Positions 12,438 through 22,641 of a stretch of DNA of 64,000 nucleotides are shown in pieces; within the stretch, counting starts at the first letter, position 1; every line of letters begins with the position of its first letter. A program made the translations under genes and the position numbers. Source of the DNA: DASRRB01 sp036732755. Lineage in GTDB: Bacteria > Planctomycetota > B15-G4 > SIAN01. The stretch spans positions 1 to 64,000 of the forward strand of contig DAINBU010000007.1 in NCBI GenBank assembly GCA_036732755.1, in the 5' to 3' direction. The notes under the pieces were generated by a model. It was given only the letters and a program-made list of their open reading frames with translations. It searched no databases and was not told where the DNA came from.

Positions 12438-13313
12438 TCAGCGCGCGTGGGCGGCGAGTGCGGCCGGGAGCTTCGCGCAGACGTCGGTTGCCGTGACGCC
12501 GATCTCGCCGAGCTCCTCCGCCGCGAGGTCGCCGGCCCGCCCGTGCGCGAAGACGGCGACGCGCGCCGCGAGCAGCGCGTCGGGCAGCGCGTGCAGGAGC
12601 GCCGCCACGCAGCCGGTCAGCACGTCGCCCGAGCCCGCCGTCGCCATGCCCGGGTTGCCGGTCGGGTTCGCGTGGCTCTCCATGCCGTTGCTGACGACGG
12701 TCCGGCGGCCCTTCAGCACGACGACCGCGCCGGCCCGCATGGCGAGGTCGAGCGCCGCGAGGCGGCGCGCTTCGTCGTCGTCGCCGGGCCGCTGTCCGGT
12801 GAGGCGCGCGAGCTCGCCCGGGTGGGGGGTGAGGATGGTCGCGGGGCGGCGGCCGGCGATGCGCGCCGGGGCGTCGGCGAAGGCGTTGAGCCCGTCGGCG
12901 TCGAGCACGAGCGGCTTGTCGATGCGCGGCACGAACTCGTGCAGCAGCGCGACCGTCCCCGCCGCCGAGCCCAGCCCGGGCCCGACCGCGACGACGTCGG
13001 CGTGCGCGACCGCGGCGAGCAGCGCCGGCAGCGCCGACGCCTCGAGCGCGCCCGCGCCCGACTCGGGGAGCGGCCGCCACGTCGCGCGCAGCTCGGCCGG
13101 TCCGGCGATCGGGTAGATCGAGCGCGGCAGCGCGACGGTGACGAGGCCGGCGCCGCTGCGGAAGGCGGCGCCCGCCGAGAGGACCGGCGCGCCGTGCATG
13201 CCGTAGCTGCCGCCGACGATCAGCACGCGCCCGAAGTCGCCCTTGTGCGCCGACGGGCTGCGGCGCGGCAGCACGCGCAGTTCGGGCGGGACCTCGAAGG
13301 GCTCGCGCTTCAC
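12438..13313 (-). CDS. nnrD: ADP-dependent NAD(P)H-hydrate dehydratase
   Basis: 291 residues with the carbohydrate-kinase-like fold of the YjeF C-terminal domain. It repairs damaged NAD(P)HX by ADP/ATP-dependent dehydration. Visible motifs are HKGDFGRVLIVGGSYGMHGA, VAVGPGLG, LDADGLNAF, TPHPGELARL and the nucleotide-binding NPGMATAGSGDVLTG. The N-terminal epimerase domain (NnrE) is absent, so this is the dehydratase alone. The GTG at 13313 overlaps the stop of the asparaginase gene as GTGA, which fixes the start. The functional link between the two genes is only operonic. Confidence 0.93.
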   Translation of the reverse strand: MKREPFEVPPELRVLPRRSPSAHKGDFGRVLIVGGSYGMHGAPVLSAGAAFRSGAGLVTVALPRSIYPIAGPAELRATWRPLPESGAGALEASALPALLAAVAHADVVAVGPGLGSAAGTVALLHEFVPRIDKPLVLDADGLNAFADAPARIAGRRPATILTPHPGELARLTGQRPGDDDEARRLAALDLAMRAGAVVVLKGRRTVVSNGMESHANPTGNPGMATAGSGDVLTGCVAALLHALPDALLAARVAVFAHGRAGDLAAEELGEIGVTATDVCAKLPAALAAHAR

Positions 13314-14353
13314 GGCGCCGTCCACGGCGAGGCGGGCAGCTCGCGCAGCGCGTCCCCGACCTCGACGCGCCCGACCTCGAGCCCGCGATGGTTGCGCAGC
13401 ACCGGGTCGACGGAGGAGGCGAGCTCCTCGGGCGCGGCCGGCGGCTCGAAGCCGAGCCAGCGCAGGAGTGCGAGCGCCGGCAGGTGGTGGCCGCGCGCGC
13501 TGCCGTCGTCGACCTTGATCGCGATGCCGAGCGCCGGCAGGCCCGCGCGCGGCGGCCGGATCGCGAGGGCGACGACGCCCTCCGCGCCGCTCTTGCAGAA
13601 GACACGCTTCCCACCGGCCTTCATCACGGCGTGGTCGAAGCGGCGCCGTCCCGACAGGTAGTGCGGCTCGGCGACGGTCGCGTCGAAGAGGCGGCGCGCG
13701 GCGCCGGCGATCGGCGCGGCGAACTCGCGCGGATCGGCGAAGCGCGCCATCGCGCGCGCCAGCGCGGCGAGCGGGAGGGAGAAGGCGGGCGCGCTGCAGC
13801 CGTCGATCGCGACCCCGATCGCATCGGGAGAGAGGCCGGCGAACTCGGCGATCCGCGCGCGGATGCGGCGCTGGATCGGATGATCGGGGTCGACGTAGCT
13901 CTCGGTCGGCGCCTTGGCGTGGCGCGCCTGGATCAGCATCCCCGCGTGCTTGCCCGAGCAGTTGTGATGGAGGACGGTGAACTCGCGCCCTTGCGCGACG
14001 AGCCGGCGCGCCGCCGCGTCGTCGACCGGCGGGTGCTTGCCGCAGAGCAGCGCCGACGGCTCGAAGCCACCCTTCTTCAGCAGCGACGCCGCCACCTCGA
14101 CGTGGCGCTCGTCGCCGCCGTGCGACGCGCAGGTGAGCGTCACCTCGCGCGCGTCGAGTCCGAGCGTCCGGTCGAGGTCGTCCTCGAGCAGCGGCAGCGC
14201 CTGGAACGGCTTGAGCGCCGAGCGCGGGTACGTCGGCGCGTCCGCGTCGCCGGCGGTGAAGAGCGGACCGGCGGTCGTCGCCACCGCGAGGCGGCCGCGG
14301 TGCACGCATTCGATGCGATCGGCCCGCGTGAGGATCGTCAGGAGGGGATTCAT
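13310..14353 (-). CDS. Zinc-type L-asparaginase (rhizobial class)
   Basis: 347 residues of the thermolabile asparaginase family seen in Rhizobium etli (PF06089). Expected motifs are in order: SALKPFQALPLL, LTCASHGGDERHVE, HHNCSGKHAGML and IDGCSAPAFSLPL, then KAGGKRVFCKSGAEG. The metal-site residues of this class, a Cys and a Lys in CSGK plus a second Cys in DGCSAP, are all present (C132, K135, C186 here). It hydrolyses asparagine to aspartate and ammonia. The ATG at 14353 faces a rightward gene across a 98-bp divergent promoter region; no clear ribosome binding site is seen. The stop overlaps the next gene. Confidence 0.9.
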   Translation of the reverse strand: MNPLLTILTRADRIECVHRGRLAVATTAGPLFTAGDADAPTYPRSALKPFQALPLLEDDLDRTLGLDAREVTLTCASHGGDERHVEVAASLLKKGGFEPSALLCGKHPPVDDAAARRLVAQGREFTVLHHNCSGKHAGMLIQARHAKAPTESYVDPDHPIQRRIRARIAEFAGLSPDAIGVAIDGCSAPAFSLPLAALARAMARFADPREFAAPIAGAARRLFDATVAEPHYLSGRRRFDHAVMKAGGKRVFCKSGAEGVVALAIRPPRAGLPALGIAIKVDDGSARGHHLPALALLRWLGFEPPAAPEELASSVDPVLRNHRGLEVGRVEVGDALRELPASPWTAP

Positions 14354-14451
14354 GGAAGGGGTCCGCTATGCTCGCCGCCGCATCGTTCGATTTCGACTTC
14401 TGGGCGCGCGTCGGAGCAAGTTTTCCGGCGGCGCCGAGCGGGAGCTCCGCG

Positions 14452-14871
14452 GTGTTGGTCGAGTGCCGGCTGTCCCGGATCGTCCTCCGAGAGAACAGCG
14501 ACCAGCAGTACATCTACCTCGAGGAGAAGAACGGGACGCGCTCGTTCCCGATCGTGATCGGTTTCTTCGAGGCCGCCGAGATCAACCGCAAGATCGCCGA
14601 GAAGAGCGTGGTCCGGCCGCTCACGCACGACCTGCTCCGCATCGCCATCGAGCAGCTCGGCGCCAAGCTGACCGGCATCGAGATCTGCGCCCTGCGCGAG
14701 AACACGTTCTTCGCGAACCTGGTGCTCGACCACGGCGGCGAGACGCTTCGGATCGACTGCCGGCCCTCGGACGCGATCGCGCTGGCGGTGGCGCAGAAGG
14801 CGCCGATCGCGGTCGAGGAGGCGGTGATCGCGACCGCGGTCTCGAGCGGGAAGCCGGACCTGCCGGCTTGA
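14452..14871 (+). CDS. Bifunctional nuclease (BFN) family protein
   Basis: 139 residues of the PF02577 family (DNase/RNase domain, also common as a small stand-alone bacterial protein). Motifs are VECRLSRIVLRE, RSFPIVIGFFEAAEI, RPLTHDLL and RPSDAIALAV. The GTG at 14452 is chosen because GGAG lies seven bases upstream and it begins exactly at the conserved first strand. An in-frame ATG at 14368 would add a stretch without family character and sits 15 bases from the divergent asparaginase start. The biological role of these bacterial proteins is poorly known; nuclease activity is established for plant members only. Confidence 0.88.
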   Translation: MLVECRLSRIVLRENSDQQYIYLEEKNGTRSFPIVIGFFEAAEINRKIAEKSVVRPLTHDLLRIAIEQLGAKLTGIEICALRENTFFANLVLDHGGETLRIDCRPSDAIALAVAQKAPIAVEEAVIATAVSSGKPDLPA

Positions 14872-14885
14872 ATCACGAGGAGCGC

Positions 14886-14973
14886 GGAGGGGTGGCAGAG
14901 CGGTCGAATGCGGCGGTCTTGAAAGCCGTTGACCCGCAAGGGTCCGGGGGTTCGAATCCCTCCCCCTCCGCCA
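14886..14973 (+). tRNA. tRNA-Ser (anticodon TGA)
   Basis: A class II tRNA with a long variable arm. The acceptor stem GGAGGGG pairs with CCCCTCC, followed by discriminator G and an encoded CCA. The anticodon loop reads CTTGAAA, giving TGA; the variable arm is CCCGCAAGGGT and the T loop is TTCGAAT. It is 16 bases from a second serine tRNA. Confidence 0.96.
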
Positions 14974-14989
14974 ATCGAAGCACACATCG

Positions 14990-15086
<97 letters not shown>

Positions 15087-15105
15087 CGAGACCGGGCGGG
15101 GCCGG

Positions 15106-15549
15106 GTGGACCGCCGCCGCCGCCGCGCTGGAGTTTCGCGCGGGGCCCGTCTCGCCGCGACCGTATGCGCCGCGGCCTGCTCCGTCGCCCTCTCCGGCTG
15201 CGTCGAGCGCTTCTTCCGGATCGAGACGGAGCCCGTCGGCGCCCGCATCTACATCAATGGTGAGGACGCCGGCGTTTCCCCGGTCGAGCGCCCCTTCACC
15301 TACTACGGGACGATGCGCGTCGACGCGCACTTCGAGAAGCAGCCCGGAGTGACCCAGTTCGTCGAGCTCGAGCGGCCCTGGTACCAGTACTTCCCCCTCG
15401 ACCTCTTCTCCGAGCTGCTCGACCCGGTGACGCACGTCGACCGCCACACCGTGACGATCACCTTCCCCGAGCCGCCCACCGAGCCGGCCGCCGCGCGCGA
15501 CGCGGGCGTGCGGCGCAACGCCGAGCAGTTGCGGGCGGAGTCGCGGTGA
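15106..15549 (+). CDS. PEGA-domain lipoprotein
   Basis: 147 residues. A positively charged start is followed by a hydrophobic stretch ending in the lipobox ALSGC, so it should be lipid-anchored. After the cysteine comes FFRIETEPVGARIYINGED, typical of the PEGA beta domain (a surface, sugar- or wall-associated fold), then a Tyr/Trp-rich segment and a Pro/Ala-rich tail. GTG 15106 is taken as start because the longer open frame runs into the upstream tRNA. The stop overlaps the murD start (GTGA), so it is co-translated with the murein gene; a cell-envelope role fits. Confidence 0.78.
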   Translation: MDRRRRRAGVSRGARLAATVCAAACSVALSGCVERFFRIETEPVGARIYINGEDAGVSPVERPFTYYGTMRVDAHFEKQPGVTQFVELERPWYQYFPLDLFSELLDPVTHVDRHTVTITFPEPPTEPAAARDAGVRRNAEQLRAESR

Positions 15550-17033
15550 CGATGGCGGCGCCGTCGCCCACGCGCGTCCGCAGCCTCCCGCGCCTGCCGA
15601 GCGACTTCGTCCCCCGCGACCTGCGCGGCCGGCGCGTCATGGTGCTGGGGCTCGGCACGTTCGGCGGCGGGCTCGGTGCGGCGCTGCACCTCCTGCAGGA
15701 GGGGGCCGACGTCATCGTCGCCGACACCAGCCCGGCGGAGAAGCTCGAGCCGTCGCTCCGCGCCCTCGACGGCCGCGGCGCGCAGCTCCTGCTCGGCCGC
15801 CACCCGACGGAGGAGGAGGTCGCGCGCTGCGACTGGATCTGCGCGTCGCCGGCCGTGCCGTGGAGCGCGCCGCCGCTCGCGGAGGCGGCGCGGCGCGGCG
15901 TCCCGGTCGAGAGCGAGCTCACGCTGCTGATGCGGCTGCTGCCGTGCCCCGCGCTCGGGATCACCGGCACCAACGGCAAGAGCACGACGACGATGCTCGC
16001 GGCGCGGACGCTCGCGGCGGCGGGCCGGCGCGTCTGGAGCGGCGGCAACCTCGGCGGCTCGCTGCTCGGCTCGGTCGCCTCGATGCGGCCCGACGACGCG
16101 GTCGTCCTGGAGATCAGCTCGTTCCAGCTCGAGCATCTCGCCGAGGTCGGCCGCGGCCCGGCCGTCGGCCTCGTCACCAACGTCACGCCCGACCACCTCG
16201 ACCGCCACGGGACGTTCGAGGAGTACGTCGCGGCGAAGCGGTCGATCCTCGCCGGCGCGCGCCTCGCCGTCCTGCAGGCGGGCGACCCGACCTGCCGCCG
16301 CTTCGGCGCGGAGTTCCGCGGCGCCGTGCTCTGGTTCGGCGACGCATCGGAGCTGCGCCCCGGCGAGCGCGGCGCGCGGCTGCGCGCCGACGGCGTCGCC
16401 CACTGGCGTGGCCTCGACGGCGCGGAGGAGGAGGTCGACCTCGCGCCGCTGCAGCTGCGCGGCGCGCACAACCGCTGGAACCTGCTGGGCGCGGCGGCGG
16501 CGGCAACGGCGTTCGGGGTGCCCTTCGGCGCCGCGGCGCGCGCCGGCTTCGGGGCGGAGCCGCTCGCCCGGCGCCTGAACGAGCTCGGCACCAGGCGCGG
16601 CGCGCGCTTCGTCGACGACTCGGTCTGCACGTCGCCGCCGGCGCTCGCCGCGGCGCTGCGCAGCTTCGACGGCCCGATCCGTCTCCTCGCGGGCGGTTAC
16701 GACAAGGGGATCGACCCGGCGCCGATGGTGGCGGCGATGTTCGAGCGCTGCCGTAAGGTCTACCTCTATGGTGCGGTGGCGCGGGCGCTCGCCGGCGCGC
16801 TACAAGGAGCCCGCCCCGACGCGACCGGACGGCGGGGCGCCGCGGTGGGCCGCCCGCTGCTGTGGGAGGTCTTCCCCGACCTGCGTGCCGCGTTCGCCGC
16901 CGCGGCGCGGGAGGCGGAGAGCGGAGAGACGATCCTCCTCTCGCCGGGCTACGCCTCGTACGACCAGTTCCGGAACTTCACGGAGAGGGGCGACCTGTTC
17001 CGCGCGCTCTATGCCGAGCTCCCTTCACCTTGA
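15546..17033 (+). CDS. murD: UDP-N-acetylmuramoyl-alanine:D-glutamate ligase
   Basis: 495 residues. It adds D-glutamate to UDP-MurNAc-L-Ala in the cytosolic stage of peptidoglycan synthesis. Three Mur-ligase domains are seen: an N-terminal nucleotide-binding region (VMVLGLGTFGGGL, 32-44), the ATP-binding loop GITGTNGKSTTT (138-149) with EISSFQLEHL and NVTPDHLDRHG, and a C-terminal domain with DDSVCTSPPA and LAGGYDKG. GTG 15546 overlaps the PEGA gene stop; an ATG six bases later is an alternative start. Its presence shows that the organism makes peptidoglycan. Confidence 0.95.
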   Translation: MTMAAPSPTRVRSLPRLPSDFVPRDLRGRRVMVLGLGTFGGGLGAALHLLQEGADVIVADTSPAEKLEPSLRALDGRGAQLLLGRHPTEEEVARCDWICASPAVPWSAPPLAEAARRGVPVESELTLLMRLLPCPALGITGTNGKSTTTMLAARTLAAAGRRVWSGGNLGGSLLGSVASMRPDDAVVLEISSFQLEHLAEVGRGPAVGLVTNVTPDHLDRHGTFEEYVAAKRSILAGARLAVLQAGDPTCRRFGAEFRGAVLWFGDASELRPGERGARLRADGVAHWRGLDGAEEEVDLAPLQLRGAHNRWNLLGAAAAATAFGVPFGAAARAGFGAEPLARRLNELGTRRGARFVDDSVCTSPPALAAALRSFDGPIRLLAGGYDKGIDPAPMVAAMFERCRKVYLYGAVARALAGALQGARPDATGRRGAAVGRPLLWEVFPDLRAAFAAAAREAESGETILLSPGYASYDQFRNFTERGDLFRALYAELPSP

Positions 17034-17129
17034 ATCGACCCCACCCGCCCGGAGAATCGCGTCGCCGCGTCCGCGCCGGGCGCGCAGCGCCGTCCGCTGG
17101 CCGATGAGTCGGGCGAGGCCCCGCACACC

Positions 17130-17687
17130 ATGAGCGTCTTCTGCCAGAAGTGCCAGAAAGAGGCGGCGAGCGTCCACGTGACGGAGATCGCGAAGGAGGG
17201 GAGCAAGGTCGAGCTCCACCTCTGCGAAGAGTGCGCGAAGGACCACGGCATGCCCGTGCTCCAGTCCCCCTCGGTCTTCGCGCTCTTCAAGGAGCTGATG
17301 GACAAGACCAACACGGTCACCCGGACGCGCGACCGCCAGTGCCCGCAGTGCAACATGACCTTCGGCGAGTTCAAGGCGAAGGGGCGCTTCGGCTGCGCGC
17401 ACGACTACGAGGTCTTCCTCTCGCGCGTGATCCCGCTCCTCGAGCGCGTGCACGGCGCCTCCGAGCACGTGGGCGAGGGCGACTCGGCCGCGCCCGCCGC
17501 GGCGGCGGGGAGCCCTCCGCCGCCTGCGCGCGCCGCCGCGCCGGAGACGTCGGGCGAGCTCAAGCGCCTGCGCCGCGACCTGCAGCGCGTGATCAAGAAC
17601 GAGGAGTACGAGGAGGCGGCGCGCATCCGCGACCGCATCCAGCAGATCGAGAAGCAGCTCCAGGACGGAGGCGCGGCCGATGGCTGA
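17130..17687 (+). CDS. mcsA: McsA-like zinc activator of protein arginine kinase
   Basis: 185 residues. Two N-terminal CxxC motifs (CQKC at 5-8 and CEEC about residue 36) are followed by a third, CPQC, and by GCAHDYEVF, where the second cysteine of a fourth pair would be expected but is Asp. An Ala/Pro linker leads to a C-terminal UVR helix pair (EEYEEAARIRDRIQQIEKQL). In Bacillus McsA binds zinc and activates McsB. It overlaps mcsB by eight bases and lies two genes before clpC, so the three act together. The ATG at 17130 has no strong ribosome binding site. Confidence 0.88.
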   Translation: MSVFCQKCQKEAASVHVTEIAKEGSKVELHLCEECAKDHGMPVLQSPSVFALFKELMDKTNTVTRTRDRQCPQCNMTFGEFKAKGRFGCAHDYEVFLSRVIPLLERVHGASEHVGEGDSAAPAAAAGSPPPPARAAAPETSGELKRLRRDLQRVIKNEEYEEAARIRDRIQQIEKQLQDGGAADG

Positions 17688-18756
17688 GCTGCCGCGCTCC
17701 TTCTTCAGCTCTCCGGAGAACGCGGGCCACTGGATGGCGCACGACGGCCCCGACCACGACGTCGTCGTCTCGACGCGCATCCGCCTCGCGCGCAACGTCC
17801 AGAACTTCCCGTTCCGGTCGCGCCTCTCCGAGGAGCGCGCCAAGGAGCTCGAGGGCCACTTGAAGGCGCGCCTGCTCGGGCTCGACGTCGCGCGCGACCA
17901 GACCTACTTCGGGCTCGAGCAGCTGCACGACCTCGACCGCGAGCTGCTCTTCGAGCGCCACCTGATCAGCATGGAGCTCGCGCGGGGCAGCGGACCGCGC
18001 GGCGTCTTCTTCAGCCGCAGCCGCAACCTCTCCGTGATGGTGAACGAGGAGGACCACCTGCGCCTGCAGGTCTTCGGACCGGGCCAGGACCTCGCCGGCC
18101 TGCTCGAGAAGCTGCGCGAGGTCGACCAGCGCATCGCGGGCCAGGTCGAGTACGCCTACCACCCGCGCTTCGGGTACCTCACCTCGTGCCCGACCAACGT
18201 CGGCACCGGGCTGCGCATCTCCGTGATGCTGCACCTGCCCGCGCTCGTCTACAGCAAGGAGATCGAGAAGGTCTTCAACGCCACCGCGAAGATGAAACTC
18301 GCGATCCGCGGTTTCTACGGCGAAGGAACGTCCTACCTCGGCGATTTCTTCCAGGTGAGCAACCAGGTGACGCTCGGCCGGACGCAGGAGCGCCTCCTGG
18401 GCGACGTCAGCAAGGTCCTGCCGAAACTGGTCGAACAGGAGCGGAACGTGCGCCGCGCCATCCTGGAGGACCAGGGCAAGGGTCTCGAGGACCGGATCCA
18501 CCGCGCGTTCGGCGTCCTCTCGCACGCGCGCCGGATCAACTCGCAGGAGGCCCTCGATCTTCTTTCGCAGGTGCGTCTCGGGGTCTGCCTCGGCATCCTT
18601 CAGGGGCCGGAGCTGAAGGCCGTGAACGAGCTGCTGGTGATGAGCCAGCCGGCCCACATCCAGATCCTGGAAAAACGCGACCTGAAAGAGGAGGAGCGCG
18701 ACCTCGTACGTGCCCGATACATCCGCCAGCGCCTGAGCGGGCCCTCCGCTAACTAG
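17680..18756 (+). CDS. mcsB: Protein arginine kinase
   Basis: 358 residues, the family's normal length. It phosphorylates arginine residues in damaged or regulatory proteins, marking them for ClpCP. Guanido-kinase motifs are visible: STRIRLARN (31-39), NEEDHLR (122-128) and SCPTNVGTGLR (169-179). The allosteric phospho-arginine pocket motif RDxxRA is kept as RDLVRA (340-345), so feedback control by phospho-arginine is likely. It overlaps mcsA and precedes clpC by 61 bases. No ctsR repressor gene lies in the cluster, unlike in Bacillus. Confidence 0.97.
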   Translation: MAELPRSFFSSPENAGHWMAHDGPDHDVVVSTRIRLARNVQNFPFRSRLSEERAKELEGHLKARLLGLDVARDQTYFGLEQLHDLDRELLFERHLISMELARGSGPRGVFFSRSRNLSVMVNEEDHLRLQVFGPGQDLAGLLEKLREVDQRIAGQVEYAYHPRFGYLTSCPTNVGTGLRISVMLHLPALVYSKEIEKVFNATAKMKLAIRGFYGEGTSYLGDFFQVSNQVTLGRTQERLLGDVSKVLPKLVEQERNVRRAILEDQGKGLEDRIHRAFGVLSHARRINSQEALDLLSQVRLGVCLGILQGPELKAVNELLVMSQPAHIQILEKRDLKEEERDLVRARYIRQRLSGPSAN

Positions 18757-18817
18757 GCGCGCCGGACGAACCGAACCAGGCGACCTGACGAACCACGGAC
18801 GGAGCGACCCCACCGCC

Positions 18818-21379
<2,562 letters not shown>

Positions 21380-21383
21380 GCCG

Positions 21384-22223
21384 GTGCGCGGGGCCGCGCC
21401 GCGGGTCGCCTGCGTCCTCCTCGGATGCGCGGCCGCGCTCGCGCCCGCCCAGGTGCCGGCGGCGAAGGACGCGCCGCCGAAGATCCGCGTCCTCGCGTCG
21501 ACGCGCGGGACGTTCGCCGCGTTCGGCGAGCCGTCGGCGTCGCGCGAGGGCGACGTCGCGTTCCACGCCACGCGCAGGGACGGGCGCGAGGGGATCTACA
21601 CGAGCTCGGGCGGCACGCCGTCTCCGGTCGCGCTGGCCGGCGACCCGGTTCCCGACGGCGCCGCCGCGTGGGTCATCGCGCGGCTCGGCCGCCGGCCGAC
21701 CATCGGCGGCGCGGCCGGCTGCGCGTTCACCGTCGAGTTCGAGGGCGGCGGCAAGGCGGTCCTCGTGAGCCGCGGCTTCGGCGTCGCGCCCGAGTTCGTG
21801 GCCGACTCGGGCGAGGCGTTCCGCTCGTTCGGCGACGACGCGCTGGTCGACCTGCGCGGGAACGTGCTCTTCCACGCCGTGATCGACCCGGCGCGCCAGC
21901 GCGAGCGCGAGGAGTTCGTTCGCTCCGAGTCGACGGCGGCGGGCGCCCTCCCGGAGAACGACGCGAGCGCGACGCCGCCGGTGCGCAAGACCTTCACCGG
22001 GCGCGCGGAGTCGTTCCACCACGGGCTCTTCCTCGAGGACGCGTTCGGCCGGCTCACGCTCGTCGCGGGCACGCAGGAAGGCTTCCTCGACCTGACCGAC
22101 GAGCTCGCGCTCAACCCGTCGGGGGCCGTCGCCTTCGTGGCGTCGGTCCGCGAGAAGCACTGGACGCTCTTCGCCACGAACGGCTCGACGCTGTTCGAGG
22201 TCGCCGAGACGGACGAGGAGTGA
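21384..22223 (+). CDS. DUF7453-like repeat protein, N-terminal part before an in-frame TGA
   Basis: 279 residues from GTG 21384 (five bases after clpC). A signal peptide leads into tandem beta-type repeats of the pattern TFAAFGEPSASREGDVAF, resembling the NxxGxxxF-type repeats of secreted planctomycete proteins. The frame stops at TGA 22221-22223, but 22224-22631 continues the same frame with SAFHRPAMSPDGRIAL, which aligns with the repeat consensus (FxAFxxPxxSxxGxxAF). The stop replaces the residue just before that SAF. The two halves thus look like one interrupted gene, 21384-22631. Either a nonsense mutation (pseudogene) or a sequence error. Confidence 0.6.
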   Translation: MRGAAPRVACVLLGCAAALAPAQVPAAKDAPPKIRVLASTRGTFAAFGEPSASREGDVAFHATRRDGREGIYTSSGGTPSPVALAGDPVPDGAAAWVIARLGRRPTIGGAAGCAFTVEFEGGGKAVLVSRGFGVAPEFVADSGEAFRSFGDDALVDLRGNVLFHAVIDPARQREREEFVRSESTAAGALPENDASATPPVRKTFTGRAESFHHGLFLEDAFGRLTLVAGTQEGFLDLTDELALNPSGAVAFVASVREKHWTLFATNGSTLFEVAETDEE

Positions 22224-22244
22224 AGCGCGTTCCACCGGCCGGCG

Positions 22245-22631
22245 ATGAGCCCCGACGGCCGCATCGCGCTCGTGGTCGAGCGGCGCGACGGCGCGCCCGC
22301 CGTCGCGCGCGTGCCGAAGGGCGGCGGCGCGCCGTCGATCGTCGCCGACGCCGCGGGCGGCTTCACGGCGATCGGACCCAACGTCGCGATCGACGACGCC
22401 GGCACGATCGCCTTCGTCGCCGAGCGCGAGGACGTCGGCGGCCTCTACCTCGCCGATCCCGGCGCGGCGCCGCGCCTCGTGGTGCCGATCGGGACCGCCG
22501 CGGGGAGCGACGCGATCGCCGCGTTCCGCCTCTCGAACCGGGCGTTCGGCCGCGCGCGGCAGCTCTTCGCGCTGGTCGCCCTCGAGCCCGACGGGCAGGC
22601 GATCGTCGCGATCGAGCTCGGGCGCAAATGA
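22245..22631 (+). CDS. DUF7453-like repeat protein, C-terminal part after the in-frame TGA
   Basis: 128 residues starting at the first ATG after the TGA. The part repeats the beta-propeller-like pattern AIGPNVAIDDAGTIAFVAE and ends at the TGA 22629-22631. It is in the same frame as the upstream 279-residue piece and has no signal peptide, so alone it would be a cytosolic fragment. No ribosome binding site is evident before the ATG. It is best read with the upstream part as one split gene. Confidence 0.55.
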   Translation: MSPDGRIALVVERRDGAPAVARVPKGGGAPSIVADAAGGFTAIGPNVAIDDAGTIAFVAEREDVGGLYLADPGAAPRLVVPIGTAAGSDAIAAFRLSNRAFGRARQLFALVALEPDGQAIVAIELGRK

Positions 22632-22641
22632 GCGCGCGCGG

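Noticed and set aside
14368..14451. Upstream ATG start of the bifunctional nuclease gene
   Set aside because: Adds residues without family similarity and sits almost on the divergent asparaginase start; GTG 14452 has a good ribosome site.
22221..22223. TGA as a selenocysteine codon
   Set aside because: The residue position is in a structural repeat with no redox role, no selenocysteine element was recognised nearby, and the other interrupted gene uses TAA.
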